Below are positions 23,092 through 33,418 of a DNA stretch of 64,000 bases, piece after piece (the first letter of the stretch is position 1; every line of letters starts with the position of its first letter). Made by a program: the position numbers and the translations under genes. The stretch is taken from the NCBI GenBank assembly GCA_034401135.1, contig JAWZSP010000009.1, forward strand, positions 372,001 through 436,000, given 5' to 3'. Source of the DNA: Volutella citrinella. Lineage: Eukaryota > Ascomycota > Sordariomycetes > Hypocreales > Nectriaceae. The notes beneath the pieces are model-generated. The model was given only the letters and a program-made list of their open reading frames with translations. It did not search any database and was not told the DNA's origin.

Positions 23092-23679
23092 TTACTGGGT
23101 CTTGCCCTTGGTGTAGACGCACTCGACAGGCTTCTTAGACTCGACGACACGAGCCCCGAAGCCCAAGCAGTCCTTTCGTCCATTGGGTCCGCCCTTCTCG
23201 GTCTGGACCCAAACCTTCCAAGTCTTGTCCTTCTCAGGACAGGCGATCAAGCCGTCCTTCTTAAAGTACAGCATCTTATCCTTGATCCTCCATCCCTTCA
23301 CCTCGCTATCCTTCGGGCCCTTTTCCTTGCCCGTCGTGTATCCGAGCTTTCCCTGCCCCTTCTTGGAGGTCTCAACATAGACCTTTTGCGTCGTCTTGGC
23401 CGGCGTGTAGAGGTACAGCTCCTCGCCGACCAGCTTGAAGGTGGCGGCATTGTTGTTGTTGGACTTGTCCTTGCACACGGCGCCCTGCTTCTTCTCAAAG
23501 AAGTGGAATTGGCCCTCGAGCGCCTGCGTCTGGGCGAAGTGGATGGGGCTGGCCGAGCGGAGCGCCATGATGCCGAAGATGACGGCCTTGGGCTTGGTCT
23601 CTTTGGCCGCTTCGGGTGACTCTGCCGAGACGAAGCCGGCGGCGAGTAGTGGAGCGAGGAGGAGGGTCGAGAGCTGCAT
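23092..23679 (-). CDS. Secreted cell-wall protein, PhiA-like
   Basis: A single exon of 195 aa on the minus strand. The signal peptide is MQLSTLLLAPLLAAGFVSA. The mature protein begins with the stretch FGIMALRSASPIHF, which I recognise from the PhiA family of hyphal/phialide wall proteins. Strands such as EELYLYTPAKTTQKVYVE and a Lys/Gly-rich middle follow. Four cysteines could form two disulfides. Known members are abundant wall-associated antigens needed for normal phialide development in Aspergillus; this role is assumed by family only. A good TATA box lies about 95 bases upstream. There is no GPI signal at the C-terminus. Confidence 0.8.
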   Translation of the reverse strand: MQLSTLLLAPLLAAGFVSAESPEAAKETKPKAVIFGIMALRSASPIHFAQTQALEGQFHFFEKKQGAVCKDKSNNNNAATFKLVGEELYLYTPAKTTQKVYVETSKKGQGKLGYTTGKEKGPKDSEVKGWRIKDKMLYFKKDGLIACPEKDKTWKVWVQTEKGGPNGRKDCLGFGARVVESKKPVECVYTKGKTQ

Positions 23680-23771
23680 GCTGGATGATTTTGGGTTGGT
23701 TTTTGAGGTGGAGTGATTGTGAGGAAGTTGTTGAAGGTGATGCCTGAGATGAAAACCCGCGCCTCCATGGA

Positions 23772-23779
23772 CTTTTATA
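23772..23779 (-). promoter_or_regulatory. TATA box of the PhiA-like gene
   Basis: TATAAAAG on the minus strand, about 93-100 bases upstream of the start codon at 23679. Confidence 0.6.
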
Positions 23780-24451
23780 GCTTTTGTCCCAGCATTCGGA
23801 CGCTCTTGTTGAGTTCAATTGAGACGTTGTGTCACCACCGCTGAGCGAAGCATTCCTTGAGATGGTCTAGAATGCGTCATTGTATCACTTGCGTCCAAAT
23901 GCAAGCCACGATGGCCACAGCTGCCGCGATTGTGGTGCCGAGTGGTTGAGGGTAGCTCATGTTTCTAATATTAGGCAGGGCAAGACGGCACATCGAGGTG
24001 CTTCCGCAGGGAGAATAGTCGGGCAGACGATGGAGACTACACTTGGATCATTCGTACTGGTTCATACATAGTACACCGCCTCTGCCAATCTGGGGTTCTG
24101 CTCGACGATCTTGGTGAACATGTTTATTCCAGGGTAGACTCAGAATCTGGTGGCCACTTTTAGCGCCCTTGGGTGGCTAAAGCTACGGACATTGCCCTGG
24201 CCCAAGATGAAACACTAGGTACGATACCGTGTCCAGTAGCACATTCTTGGATTTAAGATCGCGAATAAACGCACATAGCCCACGGCATCGACGATGACTC
24301 CAGATAGCTTCAGGCACGTGGCGCGGGCTGTCCACGTGCATGCCCAACTGTTCCAACTTCTCTGCCGATGGACTCTTGGCGTCTTGGCGGACGAGATTAC
24401 AGCATGCAGTGCCCTAGTGGCTCTCCCGCAGTAGGGATGTTAAAAACGCTG

Positions 24452-24496
24452 CCTGTCTTGCTCATTACCCTGTCTTGCTCATTACCCTGTCTTGCC
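24452..24496. repeat. 17-bp tandem repeat, 2.6 copies
   Basis: The unit CCTGTCTTGCTCATTAC occurs twice in full (24452-24468, 24469-24485) and once in part (24486-24496) without mismatch. Confidence 0.85.
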
Positions 24497-25530
24497 TTAG
24501 CTGTTAGGTTCATACGGAAAAGTCCGCACCGCCCTCTCGAATGCTCGGCACCCCGGCCTCCCCACGGATGTGCAGGGTGCTATTCCGTCGGTCGATGCAT
24601 TCCAAGGAGAGGTTCTCGAATATTGACGTCTCAGAACGATGATGCAATCCGACTGTCTGAGAACCCCCGCAATTGAAGCTCGTAGTGAGCTAGTCTAGCG
24701 CCATCCCAATGGGACGCCAAACAAACCCGCCTGTGGACTGGGCAGTTTAGCTGGCAACCGGCCCTTGGGTTCAACTGGCCCGGAGCGTTCCTGGCGCAAT
24801 CTCAGGGATGGGCCGGTTTTCTTCTTCTGGTCACCGAGGGGTTCGCTGAGCAGCTGCAGCTCCTCATCAACCCCGGCACAGCATGCGGGGCATCGACATC
24901 GTGCAGCATCCAGAAGCCATTGATAATGCAAACTGTGATGTGAATGGACCTCGAAGGAATTGCACGACGCTGTCATTTATGGCATTGTCGTCCCTCAATT
25001 ATATTTGCAAGGCTTTGACATAGCGATTGAAACTCAAGCACCAAGTCCCGACCGTAGGTGGGTGTGGGCCATCGGGTTATCAATCTATTGCATCATCAGA
25101 TACCAGGGCGATGCTGGCAACTCTCTACAGACACCGAGGCGTCTTGGCGCTCGGGTGGGCCTCCTGGAAATAAGGCTGCAAGTAATATCTACATTTCTGC
25201 GCTCAATCTGCTTGCTTCCAGCCCAGGGGGTCTTCACGTGTTCCTCTGATGCCCTGCCATTAGTGCACCAGGCTTTGTGATCAGCGACTAGTAGTGGGGT
25301 TGCATCCATGCTAATTGAAGTAGCTTGCTCGCCTCTAATGTTCCATCTAGCCCAACGGTAAGCTTCTCCAGAAGAAGCAGCTCAAGGTATCCATGGACCG
25401 GGACTGTGTACCCTGTAAGCCCTTGTAGCCTTAGATGCTTATTTAAAGTGCTCACTTCCTTCCATAATGTTTCAGCGTGTGCTGCTCTACCAACCAATCC
25501 AACTCATCCCGATTCTCCGGAACCGACAGG

Positions 25531-26829
25531 ATGCTCTTCACTCGTTTCACAGCCCTCGCCTTCCCCTTGGCAGCCCTGGCCTCCAAGGGACGAAATGGCC
25601 CCAACCAGCGCTTGTCTTTCGGGGAGGATGGCACCTTCAAGATCTCCATCCTCGAGGATCTCCACTACGGAGAAGGTTGTTTGTCTTGCGATATGATGCA
25701 TAATCGAATCTAACATTGAAAAGTTCCTGCCACCTACGGACCTATCCAGGATGCTCTCACCACCAAGGTTGTCAACCAGTTGCTCGACCAGGAGCAAGGA
25801 ACAGACCTAGTCGTCATCAACGGCGACATTGTCTCGCGAGACAACCTCATGGCCAACAGCACCGGCTACGTGGACCAGGCCGTCGCCCCTCTCGTCAAGC
25901 GCGGCCTCACCTGGGCGTCGACGTATGGAAACCACGACGGCAACGGCTACCGCAACCACGCCGCCGTCTATGAGCGCGAGCACAAGTGGGCCAACTCGCG
26001 TACCCGCTCCCTCGTCCGTGGCCAGAGCGAGGTCGGCTACACAAACTACTACCTTCCCGTCTTCCCAGCCGACTGCGAAAAGGGCTGCAAGTGTGCCCCC
26101 GAACTCATCCTCTGGTTCTTTGACAGCCGCGGCGGCTTCGTCTTTAACAAGTTCAAGGCCGACGGCAAGCAGGTCGACCGGGACAGCTGGGTGCACCCGG
26201 ACGTGGTCAAGTGGTTCGAGACGGAGAACCGCCGCATCCTCAAGAAGTACAACAAGGACGTGATCCCCTCGGTCGCCTTTGTGCACATCCCCGTCAACGC
26301 TTTCTACTCCATCATGACCGGGCCTGGCGTCGACCTGGAGCGCAACCCGGGCGTCAACGACATGCTCCAGTCGGGTCAGGCTGACGGATACTGCGCCAAC
26401 GGCGTCAAGGACGGCACTTGCAAGTGGGGAGGCCAAGATGTGCCCTTCATGAAGGCTCTGACGTCGACACGCGGCCTCATGGGCGTCTTTTCGGCCCACC
26501 ACCACGGAAACTCGTGGTGCTATAAGTGGAAAAAGGAGACCCTGCCCGACTACCCCGTGCAGCCCGCCGAAGGTGGTCTCAATATCTGCTACGGCCAGCA
26601 CACGGGCTACGGCGGCAACGGCCACTGGGAGCGAGGCGCCCGACAGGTCCTCCTCCGCAAGGACAAGCTCGCCAAGGGGGAGCTCGAGACGTGGATCCGA
26701 CTCGAGTCGGGCGAGGCTGTTGGCGCCATCTCGCTGAATGCCACCTATGGCCAGGACGTATATCCCAAGTCGCCCAATAGGAAGACATACTGCGAGGAGT
26801 GCGAGGCGTTGGGCAAGCCTCATGAGTAG
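25531..26829 (+). CDS. Secreted calcineurin-like metallophosphatase
   Basis: Model: exons 25531-25675 and 25724-26829 (416 aa), with one 48-nt GT..AG intron. The N-terminus MLFTRFTALAFPLAALA is a signal peptide. Metallophosphatase motifs in order: ISILEDLHYGE (D-x-H), VVINGDIVSRD (GDxx), TYGNHDGNG (GNHD), FVHIP, and FSAHHHGNSWC (GxHxH-like). Several cysteine pairs (CEKGCKC, CEECEA) fit an extracytoplasmic protein. The family removes phosphate from esters using a two-metal centre; fungal relatives are annotated as Dcr2-like or phosphoesterase proteins. Substrate unknown. The long open frame on the opposite strand (25807-26931) is a shadow. Confidence 0.87.
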
Positions 26830-27205
26830 AAGCAGTCCACGGGCGTATATATCTTTACTTCTATTGTAATCATATACCCGATCTAATTCATGAAGAGGAG
26901 TCAGACATATCGGCTCCAGCAGCAGGTTCACTACATATCCTCTATTGTGGTCTCATATCAACGGGCGAGCGTAGATGTCATGTGGAAAAGGCAAAAGCCA
27001 TCTGCCATGGATCAAGCTTTGGCTCGCTCCGGAGATTGATCCGTTCGAACTTTGCCTTTCCGAGGCGGGACCTACGCAAGCGCTGACGTGAGCGACAGGG
27101 CTGACAGCAAAAACACCAAGAATCAATCCCACCTCCGCGAGTTGAGAGGCGACCATCCTCACTCCAAGGACAACAAAATTATCTAAAAACTCATCATCCA
27201 CCACC
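26830..27205. other. Short spacer
   Basis: 3' end of the phosphatase gene and promoter of the small membrane protein gene. Nothing else was seen. Confidence 0.5.
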
Positions 27206-27562
27206 ATGGCATCGTTCCTCCGCGTGGTGCCCATCCTCTGCCTCGCCGGCCTCGTCTTCACCGGCGGCTTCTCGCGTCTCACCCACGGGCGGTATACCCC
27301 CGGCCTCTACGCCTGGCAGGAGCACCACGCCCACGACGACGGCAGTACGACTGCCCGTGTGATACCTCTCGTCGACATTGTCACTGGCATCTTGCTAGTC
27401 CTCCCGAATCGGGTCACACGTCGCATTGCGGCCGCGTTCGCCACTTCCACCATTGCGACCGGCATGGCTATGCAGCTGAGCGCGGGCAAGATGAATGTGG
27501 CCGGAGACGTTGTCATTCTGGCCATCGCGCTGTCTGCCACGTGGGCAGCCTTTTCCAGATAG
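27206..27562 (+). CDS. Small integral membrane protein, four helices, unknown function
   Basis: A single exon of 118 aa. The start lies in a strong context (CCACCACCATGG). Hydrophobic segments are at about 6-21, 53-66, 72-90 and 98-115, joined by short loops. The first loop is rich in histidine (YAWQEHHAHDDG). The layout resembles DoxX-like small membrane proteins of fungi, but I see no diagnostic motif, so the family is uncertain. The length is normal for such proteins and no intron is needed. Confidence 0.6.
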   Translation: MASFLRVVPILCLAGLVFTGGFSRLTHGRYTPGLYAWQEHHAHDDGSTTARVIPLVDIVTGILLVLPNRVTRRIAAAFATSTIATGMAMQLSAGKMNVAGDVVILAIALSATWAAFSR

Positions 27563-28650
27563 TCTTGGGTGGCTTCATGGACAGGCTGCAGTAGATTATC
27601 CGCCTATCAAGGGTAACTCTGGACGGGATCGGATGGTGTTCTGTGCGCCCGTTGCACCCAAAAAGTCTGCGACTTGCGAATAATGGAGTTCATAGCTATT
27701 GTGGGAAGCACGGCTTATCAAAAGAAAGAAAGAAAGAAATAAGAGAAGGGATCTTAATATCTGGTTGGCTTGTGTTGTATGATCGAATGCTCGACGCAGA
27801 GAATGATAAACATGTTTGAATCAGCCTCCATATTTACAACTACCTGCACTCGACATTTGAAATTGCCTACAGAGCCTCAGCCACAGCAACTAGCTACTTG
27901 AGCCCAAACAAATCTGAACAGGAAGGGAAAGGCCTCTGTTATTGGCAGCGGTACATGTGCGTTAGAGACATCTTGGCACCGCTTTATTGCGACTGCTTGG
28001 TCTGCATCAGATTCATCATATCACATCGGCAATCGGTTATCTCACCTATTGGGTGGCAGTTACGTTTTCATTTCCACGGCCTACTAGGTTATCCCATAGA
28101 CCTACGCTGGGCTTAGGTCAATATCGGAGTCATCACCTTTCCGTGCAAGAGTCAACATAGCTTTCCCGCCAAAAGATGTCATGCAAAATATCATGATTTG
28201 AGCCAGAGCAGAGCGAGGGGCTCCGGACTCCATGAGCCGTGTACGGCTCCATCATCCACGCTCAGTACCATGTGCCACGTACATGTGTGGAGGAGCTCCA
28301 ATAAGCCGTTGCCTCTGCCGATTTCCCGGCTCTCAGAGCATGGGGTTCCACGAAGCTGTTGAGAGATGTTCCTGACCCATTATCAGTGCAGTTTATGCCC
28401 CCCATCTGGTAGTCGCACAAGAGTCCGATCATCGCAATGGCTTGGAGCCGGAACGGCGGTGAGGGGTGACGTTGTGCCCCATGTCTTGTCTCGGAGTGCA
28501 ATGGACGTGCATTCCCGGCATCCAGCCGCCGTAGAAGGGCCGAGACTATCGTTGTGAGACAAGTGTATCCCATAAAGTCCCCCAAAGGGCCTTTGCTCCC
28601 CCGCAAACTCATCCCTTCCTTGCCCACCCCGCATTCGAGATCACGTCACA
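27563..28650. other. Intergenic spacer
   Basis: No gene was recognised. A short AAAG microsatellite is at about 27720-27740. The right part is the promoter of the cupin gene. Confidence 0.5.
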
Positions 28651-29223
28651 ATGGCATTGTCAAACACAGCACCGCTCTCCAACTTACGCCCCTTACACTC
28701 ATTCATCACCGGACATGATGATCAGGGCCAGTCGATTATTCAGGAAAAGAGGCCCGCGGCATGGCAAAACTTCGCTGATGACTCGATGGCCTTCAACGTC
28801 ATTTACACGACGTCGGAATTTCCCGCCAACATGAACAAGGACAAGGATATTGTCGTGCACCAATCTGTGATGGGCTCGGGCAGCTTGGGCCTTGTGAGAC
28901 CACACGGTACAGTCTGCAGAATTGTCGACTTTGCTCCGGGAGAGGCGGGCAAGCCGGTCATGCACCGAACGCAAAGCCTAGACTATGGTGTGGTTCTTGA
29001 GGGTGAAGCCATCATGGTCATGGAGAAGGGGGAAGAGACGCTGCGCAGGGGCGACGTGGCAGTACAGCGAGGCACGATGCATGCCTGGAGGAACCCAAGC
29101 GACACGGAGTGGCTGCGGATGCTCTTCGTGTTGACGGACGCGAAACCGGTTGAGGTAAACGACAAGGTTCTGGGAGAGGATCTGGGACCTGCTCGCGATA
29201 CCATTCCGGGCAGTGGTCATTGA
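28651..29223 (+). CDS. Cupin-domain protein
   Basis: A single exon of 190 aa. The cupin core lies at about residues 105-160: MHRTQSLDYGVVLEGEAIMV (cupin motif 1 with a His but divergent acidic positions), then LRRGDVAVQRGTMHAWRNP (motif 2 with the metal-site His). There is no signal peptide. Such fungal single-cupin proteins are often labelled as cupin_2 or small-molecule dioxygenase-like, and some sit in secondary-metabolite or aromatic degradation gene groups. Here no partner genes are adjacent. Metal and reaction are unknown. The start is the first ATG of the frame. Confidence 0.8.
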   Translation: MALSNTAPLSNLRPLHSFITGHDDQGQSIIQEKRPAAWQNFADDSMAFNVIYTTSEFPANMNKDKDIVVHQSVMGSGSLGLVRPHGTVCRIVDFAPGEAGKPVMHRTQSLDYGVVLEGEAIMVMEKGEETLRRGDVAVQRGTMHAWRNPSDTEWLRMLFVLTDAKPVEVNDKVLGEDLGPARDTIPGSGH

Positions 29224-30171
29224 TGTATTGGCAATCTTGCATCCATCAGAGCAAATAAATGGAGCTCGGACTGCCTTCACAAAGTCATTGATTCCTCTTC
29301 ATTGCACTGGGCCCTGCTTCTGAGCTCGGAATCGTCTTTCTAAGTCAGACCATGTTCTAAAAAGTCATGACTCGATTTGCTATTGAATGTAGATGAATGT
29401 CGATGAACTGGCTTAGAATCCGAACCACGATGTCGCTCACCCGCATCCCAACCTCACAATAGTCGTCTTTTCGGCGCAATTGGGAAACTTGTCGATAAGA
29501 CTTGATCGAATGAGTGATACTAGGTAGTCATTATTTTCCGTATTGCTAGGCATGGAATTCGGATCTAATACACTGCGGCCCGGCGCGCAATCCTGGAATC
29601 TAATACGTAACTGTGGTGTGGTCCCCCGGGATCCGTCGGTGCTGGTGGACGAATCATCGCGCGGCGGAGGTTCAGACGAATCATGACGCCAGCCGAGACC
29701 GAGCAGACCTGGTCGGAACGGCTCGGCTAGCCAATAGTAGCAACGGTAGGCTACTGGTCGGCTTCGCTCCGGATCGTGAGGCTCCAAGAATTGGAGGTTC
29801 GGGGATGAGATTTCCATATGGGCGGCAGCGTCGCCCAATTACTGAAAGCAAGCTTGTTCGCGGACTCCATAGATGCCACACCATCGACTCCACGGGATCA
29901 AGAACTGGCCATTTGCGCGGAAGATTTTCCCAGTTTGTGCGGCGCGTGCCTCGGACTTGCAGTTTGGCAGTTCCGGGCCTCAGATGAGAGCATGTAGGCC
30001 GTAGGGCGTGAGTGGGTGCATGATATAATGAGACGATGCCTCCCATTACCCCCCTGACAGACAAACTTTTGCGGAGAGACCAGCGATTTTACGCACAGGT
30101 GTTCACGACATCAAGCTCTACCCTGCTCAACTCTTGTTGCTCATTGTCTAGCTATACTTGGACAGGACAGT
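29224..30171. other. Intergenic spacer
   Basis: Short overlapping frames only. The right side is the promoter and leader of the first arrestin-like gene. Confidence 0.5.
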
Positions 30172-31485
30172 ATGCCATCGTGGGCGCGCGCCAAGTCTGC
30201 TACAGGAAACTGCATCACCATCGACATCGACAACCACGTCGACACCAAAATCTACACTTCGGGATCCCGCATAACCGGCCATGTCAAGATCCACAGCCCA
30301 GCAGACGTGCAGTTTCGCTCGGTGCAGATCGGGTTCCAGGGCCTGGTGGGCACGAGCCTGAACACGCAGCTGCACGCAGGCCTGGTCCTGCAGCCCTTCT
30401 TGGGAGTTAAGATGCCTATCAAGGATGGCGACATCCCGGAGGACCTAGTGTTTCGGGCTGGGAAAGAGTACAGCATCCCCTTCACTTTTGTGGTGCCGGC
30501 GCGCCTCATGAAGACGTCGTGCGGCGAGGCATGCAACCCGATGCTGCTGGAGCACCACGAGATGCTCCCTCCCAGCATCGGCACCTGGACGGTCGACGAC
30601 CACGCGCCGCAGACGATCAAGGTCGCCTACGCCATCGCGGTGCGCATCTGTCCGCCAGACAACAGCACCGAACAAGTTAAGCCTCTAGAAAAGTTAACCA
30701 ACGTCAATGTGCTGCCGTTATTCCCAGAGGAAGCCCCCGTCTATCTCTCAGAGCAGAGCAAGGGCTTCCGCTGCAGCCGCAACAAGAAGATGCGCAAGAA
30801 CCTCGTCTCCCCAATCCAGGGCTTCCTCAAGGCGACGGCCATCCAACCGGATCCCGTAATGGTATCCATGGACGGCCTGGGAACCTCGCAGTCATCAATC
30901 CAGATCGAGCTTGAGTACACGCCATCTGGAGCGGACAGCACGCCACCGGAGCTACACGACCTCAAGGCCGAAATAACTTCATCCACCCACTCCTCCGTCA
31001 CGCACGTCAACTACATCCCGCTGCTACAGAGCAGTTCGACGGACCAGATCGCACCCGTCACAGTCTACAGCAAGAAGACCAAGCTCGTCACCAGCAAGCC
31101 CGCGCGAGTCGAGTGGCACACGAGCCACAAGCAGACGCAAGGAGACGCGCCGACGACGCAGCGGGCGACGGTGACGCTGCCGTTCCAGGTGCCCGCCTCC
31201 GCCAAGCGCATCCTGCTGCCGTCGTTTCACTCGTGCTTCGTGTCGCGGACGTACACGCTGCACCTTGCGCTCTCCGTCGGAGCGGGCGTCACGGCGGTCA
31301 ACCTGGCGGTGCCGCTGCAGGTCGGAGTGCGGCTGCGGGAGGCATCGAGCGTGGACGAGCTGCCAAACTATGTAAGTTGTACCCAATCTCACTCTGTCTG
31401 TGGAGAAACTGACGGGGATCTGGTCTAGGGCGACCTGTATGAGGACGAGGACGGGCTCCCGCCAGTGTACACTGCACGGAATTAA
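30172..31485 (+). CDS. Arrestin-like protein with C-terminal PPVY motif
   Basis: Model: exons 30172-31371 and 31429-31485 (418 aa), with one 57-nt GT..AG intron. The N-terminal arrestin fold is visible in SGSRITGHVKIHSP, then VQIGFQGLV, VFRAGKEYSIPFTFVVPARL and TIKVAYAIAVRI. The C-terminal half includes a KKMRKNLVS-type junction and repeated beta-strand segments. The short last exon ends GLPPVYTARN; PPVY is a PPxY motif, the docking site for Nedd4/Rsp5-type ubiquitin ligases. Arrestin-related adaptors guide ubiquitination and endocytosis of plasma-membrane transporters. The protein faces a paralogue of exactly the same length on the opposite strand. Confidence 0.83.
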
Positions 31486-32161
31486 TGAGTCAACAGCCCA
31501 TTCAATTTTTTTTTTTTTGGTTGCATCAGTTAGAGATATCCACTTTGTATTTTAGCGACAATAGACTTCTGTATGATTCTATTAGGGCGTGGACTGTTTG
31601 CAACAAGGGCCTTGGCACTCTCCATGCCTGAATAGTGTCAGACTCAGCCGGTCATCAATAATAAGAAGTAGCCAATGACCAGGCCCGATACCGGGCATGT
31701 CATCTTTACCGCGCCCTTCGCATTTTTTTTCACGGCGTCAATCTCAGCTCGGCAAACTAACGTTAGAGGACCCTCCTGATTTCGCGTGGGTGCACGGGAG
31801 TGGAGCAGGTTGGATATAATTAGTTAGCTCTTGTGTATTATTACTGCTAGATACTGTGGAGACCCGAGCTCCTTTTGCCTTCTTTTAGAGAACTCCCGCT
31901 GCGACTTTCCTTTGGAGGCATCTCGCTCGGCTTTCCTTTAGAGGCCATATCGCGCGAGTTCTCTGGAGAGGCTTTTTCTACCGCAACCTTCCCTTGGAGG
32001 GATCCCGTGAAACAAGAATTTCAACCCTAACAAGATCATAACAAAAGAAATCGTGCATGCGCCCTGGCAAATCACTCCGCTATAGGTATCGCGCATCCAA
32101 AGACATGATTAAGAACAGAGTGGGAAAAGACGTAATGCGCCGTGGGGGTATCAGTCTGTGC
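31486..32161. other. Spacer between convergent arrestin-like genes
   Basis: It holds the two 3' ends and a poly-T run at about 31507. From 31880 to 32000 a CTTTCCTTTGGAGG-like segment recurs three to four times with changes. No open frame of note. Confidence 0.5.
31895..32000. repeat. Imperfect CTTTCCTT(T/A)GAGG repeats
   Basis: Variants of ACTTTCCTTTGGAGGCATC (near 31904), GCTTTCCTTTAGAGGCCAT (near 31930) and AACCTTCCCTTGGAGGGAT (near 31985) follow each other. They may be a remnant of a longer dispersed element, but no terminal repeats or coding sequence accompany them. Confidence 0.35.
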
Positions 32162-33418
32162 TTAGAAGCTGGCTGCCATCATGCTCTCGCGGAAACTCGG
32201 CAGCACATCCTCGTTGTCACTGGCTCCCTCTTGCGCCGCCACCATGACCTGCACTGGCAGTGACAGAGTCATCTTCTCGCTGCCCACGGTGAGCTTGACC
32301 TCGATGGCGTACATCCGCGACATCAGACAGGTATGAAACGTCGGCGGGAACAACTTCTGGTCCACGGGGAGGTCAAACACGACCTCGAGGTTCTGAGTAT
32401 ATAGGGATGCCGTCGACTTTGAGTCGTGTGCAGGCGGGTTGAGCGTCCATGTTCCTTCGCTGACAAGTGTCGCGTTGACGCCGATGCTCTTGTGGTAGTT
32501 GTTGACTCCCCATTGCTGCTCGGCCAGGTTGCCCATGGGCATCCGCGAGTAGCTGGTGTATGCGCAGACCTTGGCCGACACGTCCTGAAACTGTGGTGGT
32601 GGCACATCGGCCTTGTTGGCCTCGTAGGTGAGCGTGATGGTCGAAGTGGCGAGGCTGGAGCTGCGGCCGTCGGAGGCGAGGCGGAACGGGCTGGCTTGGG
32701 AACCCGACGCGGTGAGGCGACCCAGGGGCTTGGACAGGAGGTTCTTGCGCAGCACCTTTGACTTTTCGAGCTTGTACCACGGCATGAGCATGTGCTCGCC
32801 CAGAGGTGGCTCCTCGGGCACCGATCCGAGGACGTCGATGGGCAGGCTGGCCTCGCCGAACCTGTTGGGGCCGCATGAGACGGTGGCCTGGACGGCGTAC
32901 TTGATGCGGGCTGCGGCCGAGCCCATGTCGTTCATGGTGCCGCCAAAGGTGGGAGGCAGCTGCATATGGTGGTTGGCGACATAGTCGGACTTGATGACAT
33001 GGTTGCACGCCGTCGTCAGCAGCCGTGAGGGCACGACGAACTTGAAGGGCACATTATACGTGACGCCCGCCCGGAAGACGCCGCCCTCGGGGTAACAGTC
33101 GTCGGAGATGGGCATGTCGAGCTTGAGGAAGTTGTGCGTCGTCGTGGTGGGCGTGGGCATGTCGTCAAAGTCGACCGTCGACTTGCCGACAAAGGTGACG
33201 TGCACGGCCTCGACCTCGACGTCGCGCTCCGTCACAATGGCCAGCTCGCCGATGATGAGGGAGCCCGGGTTGTACATCTTGGCCGAGTAGTGGTGCAGCA
33301 GGTTGATGTCGACCTGGATGCTCTGGCGGAGCTTCTTAGCCACGGAGCCGGCGGCGGCGAGGGCCATGCTGTGCGTCGCGTTGCTGCGCTTCTCGAGCAG
33401 AGCCATCTGGCGATGCAT
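32162..33418 (-). CDS. Arrestin-like protein, paralogue without PPxY
   Basis: A single exon of 418 aa on the minus strand. The start at 33418 is the first ATG of the frame; another ATG lies four codons later. Shared features with the plus-strand neighbour include GSLIIGELAIV, then MPISDDCYPEGGVFRAG, PFKFVVPSRLLTTAC, LPPTFGG, IKYAVQATV and KVLRKNLLS. The common spacing of these blocks shows that the two proteins are paralogues. The C-terminus (PSFRESMMAASF) lacks the PPxY motif present in the partner, so recruitment of a ubiquitin ligase would need another site or partner. A TATATAAG lies about 115 bases upstream (33531-33538). Confidence 0.82.
   Translation of the reverse strand: MHRQMALLEKRSNATHSMALAAAGSVAKKLRQSIQVDINLLHHYSAKMYNPGSLIIGELAIVTERDVEVEAVHVTFVGKSTVDFDDMPTPTTTTHNFLKLDMPISDDCYPEGGVFRAGVTYNVPFKFVVPSRLLTTACNHVIKSDYVANHHMQLPPTFGGTMNDMGSAAARIKYAVQATVSCGPNRFGEASLPIDVLGSVPEEPPLGEHMLMPWYKLEKSKVLRKNLLSKPLGRLTASGSQASPFRLASDGRSSSLATSTITLTYEANKADVPPPQFQDVSAKVCAYTSYSRMPMGNLAEQQWGVNNYHKSIGVNATLVSEGTWTLNPPAHDSKSTASLYTQNLEVVFDLPVDQKLFPPTFHTCLMSRMYAIEVKLTVGSEKMTLSLPVQVMVAAQEGASDNEDVLPSFRESMMAASF

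Larger units (their letters stand above)
23680..25530. other. Intergenic spacer, 1.85 kb
   Basis: It separates two divergent genes (PhiA-like, minus; metallophosphatase, plus). No gene was recognised. A 17-bp tandem repeat is at 24452-24496. Confidence 0.5.

Noticed and set aside
25807..26931. 374-codon open frame on the minus strand
   Set aside because: Shadow of the metallophosphatase gene, same codon-bias effect.
31735..32060. Possible solo LTR
   Set aside because: Some AT/GC pattern and short repeats, but I found no terminal TG..CA pair with target-site duplication.
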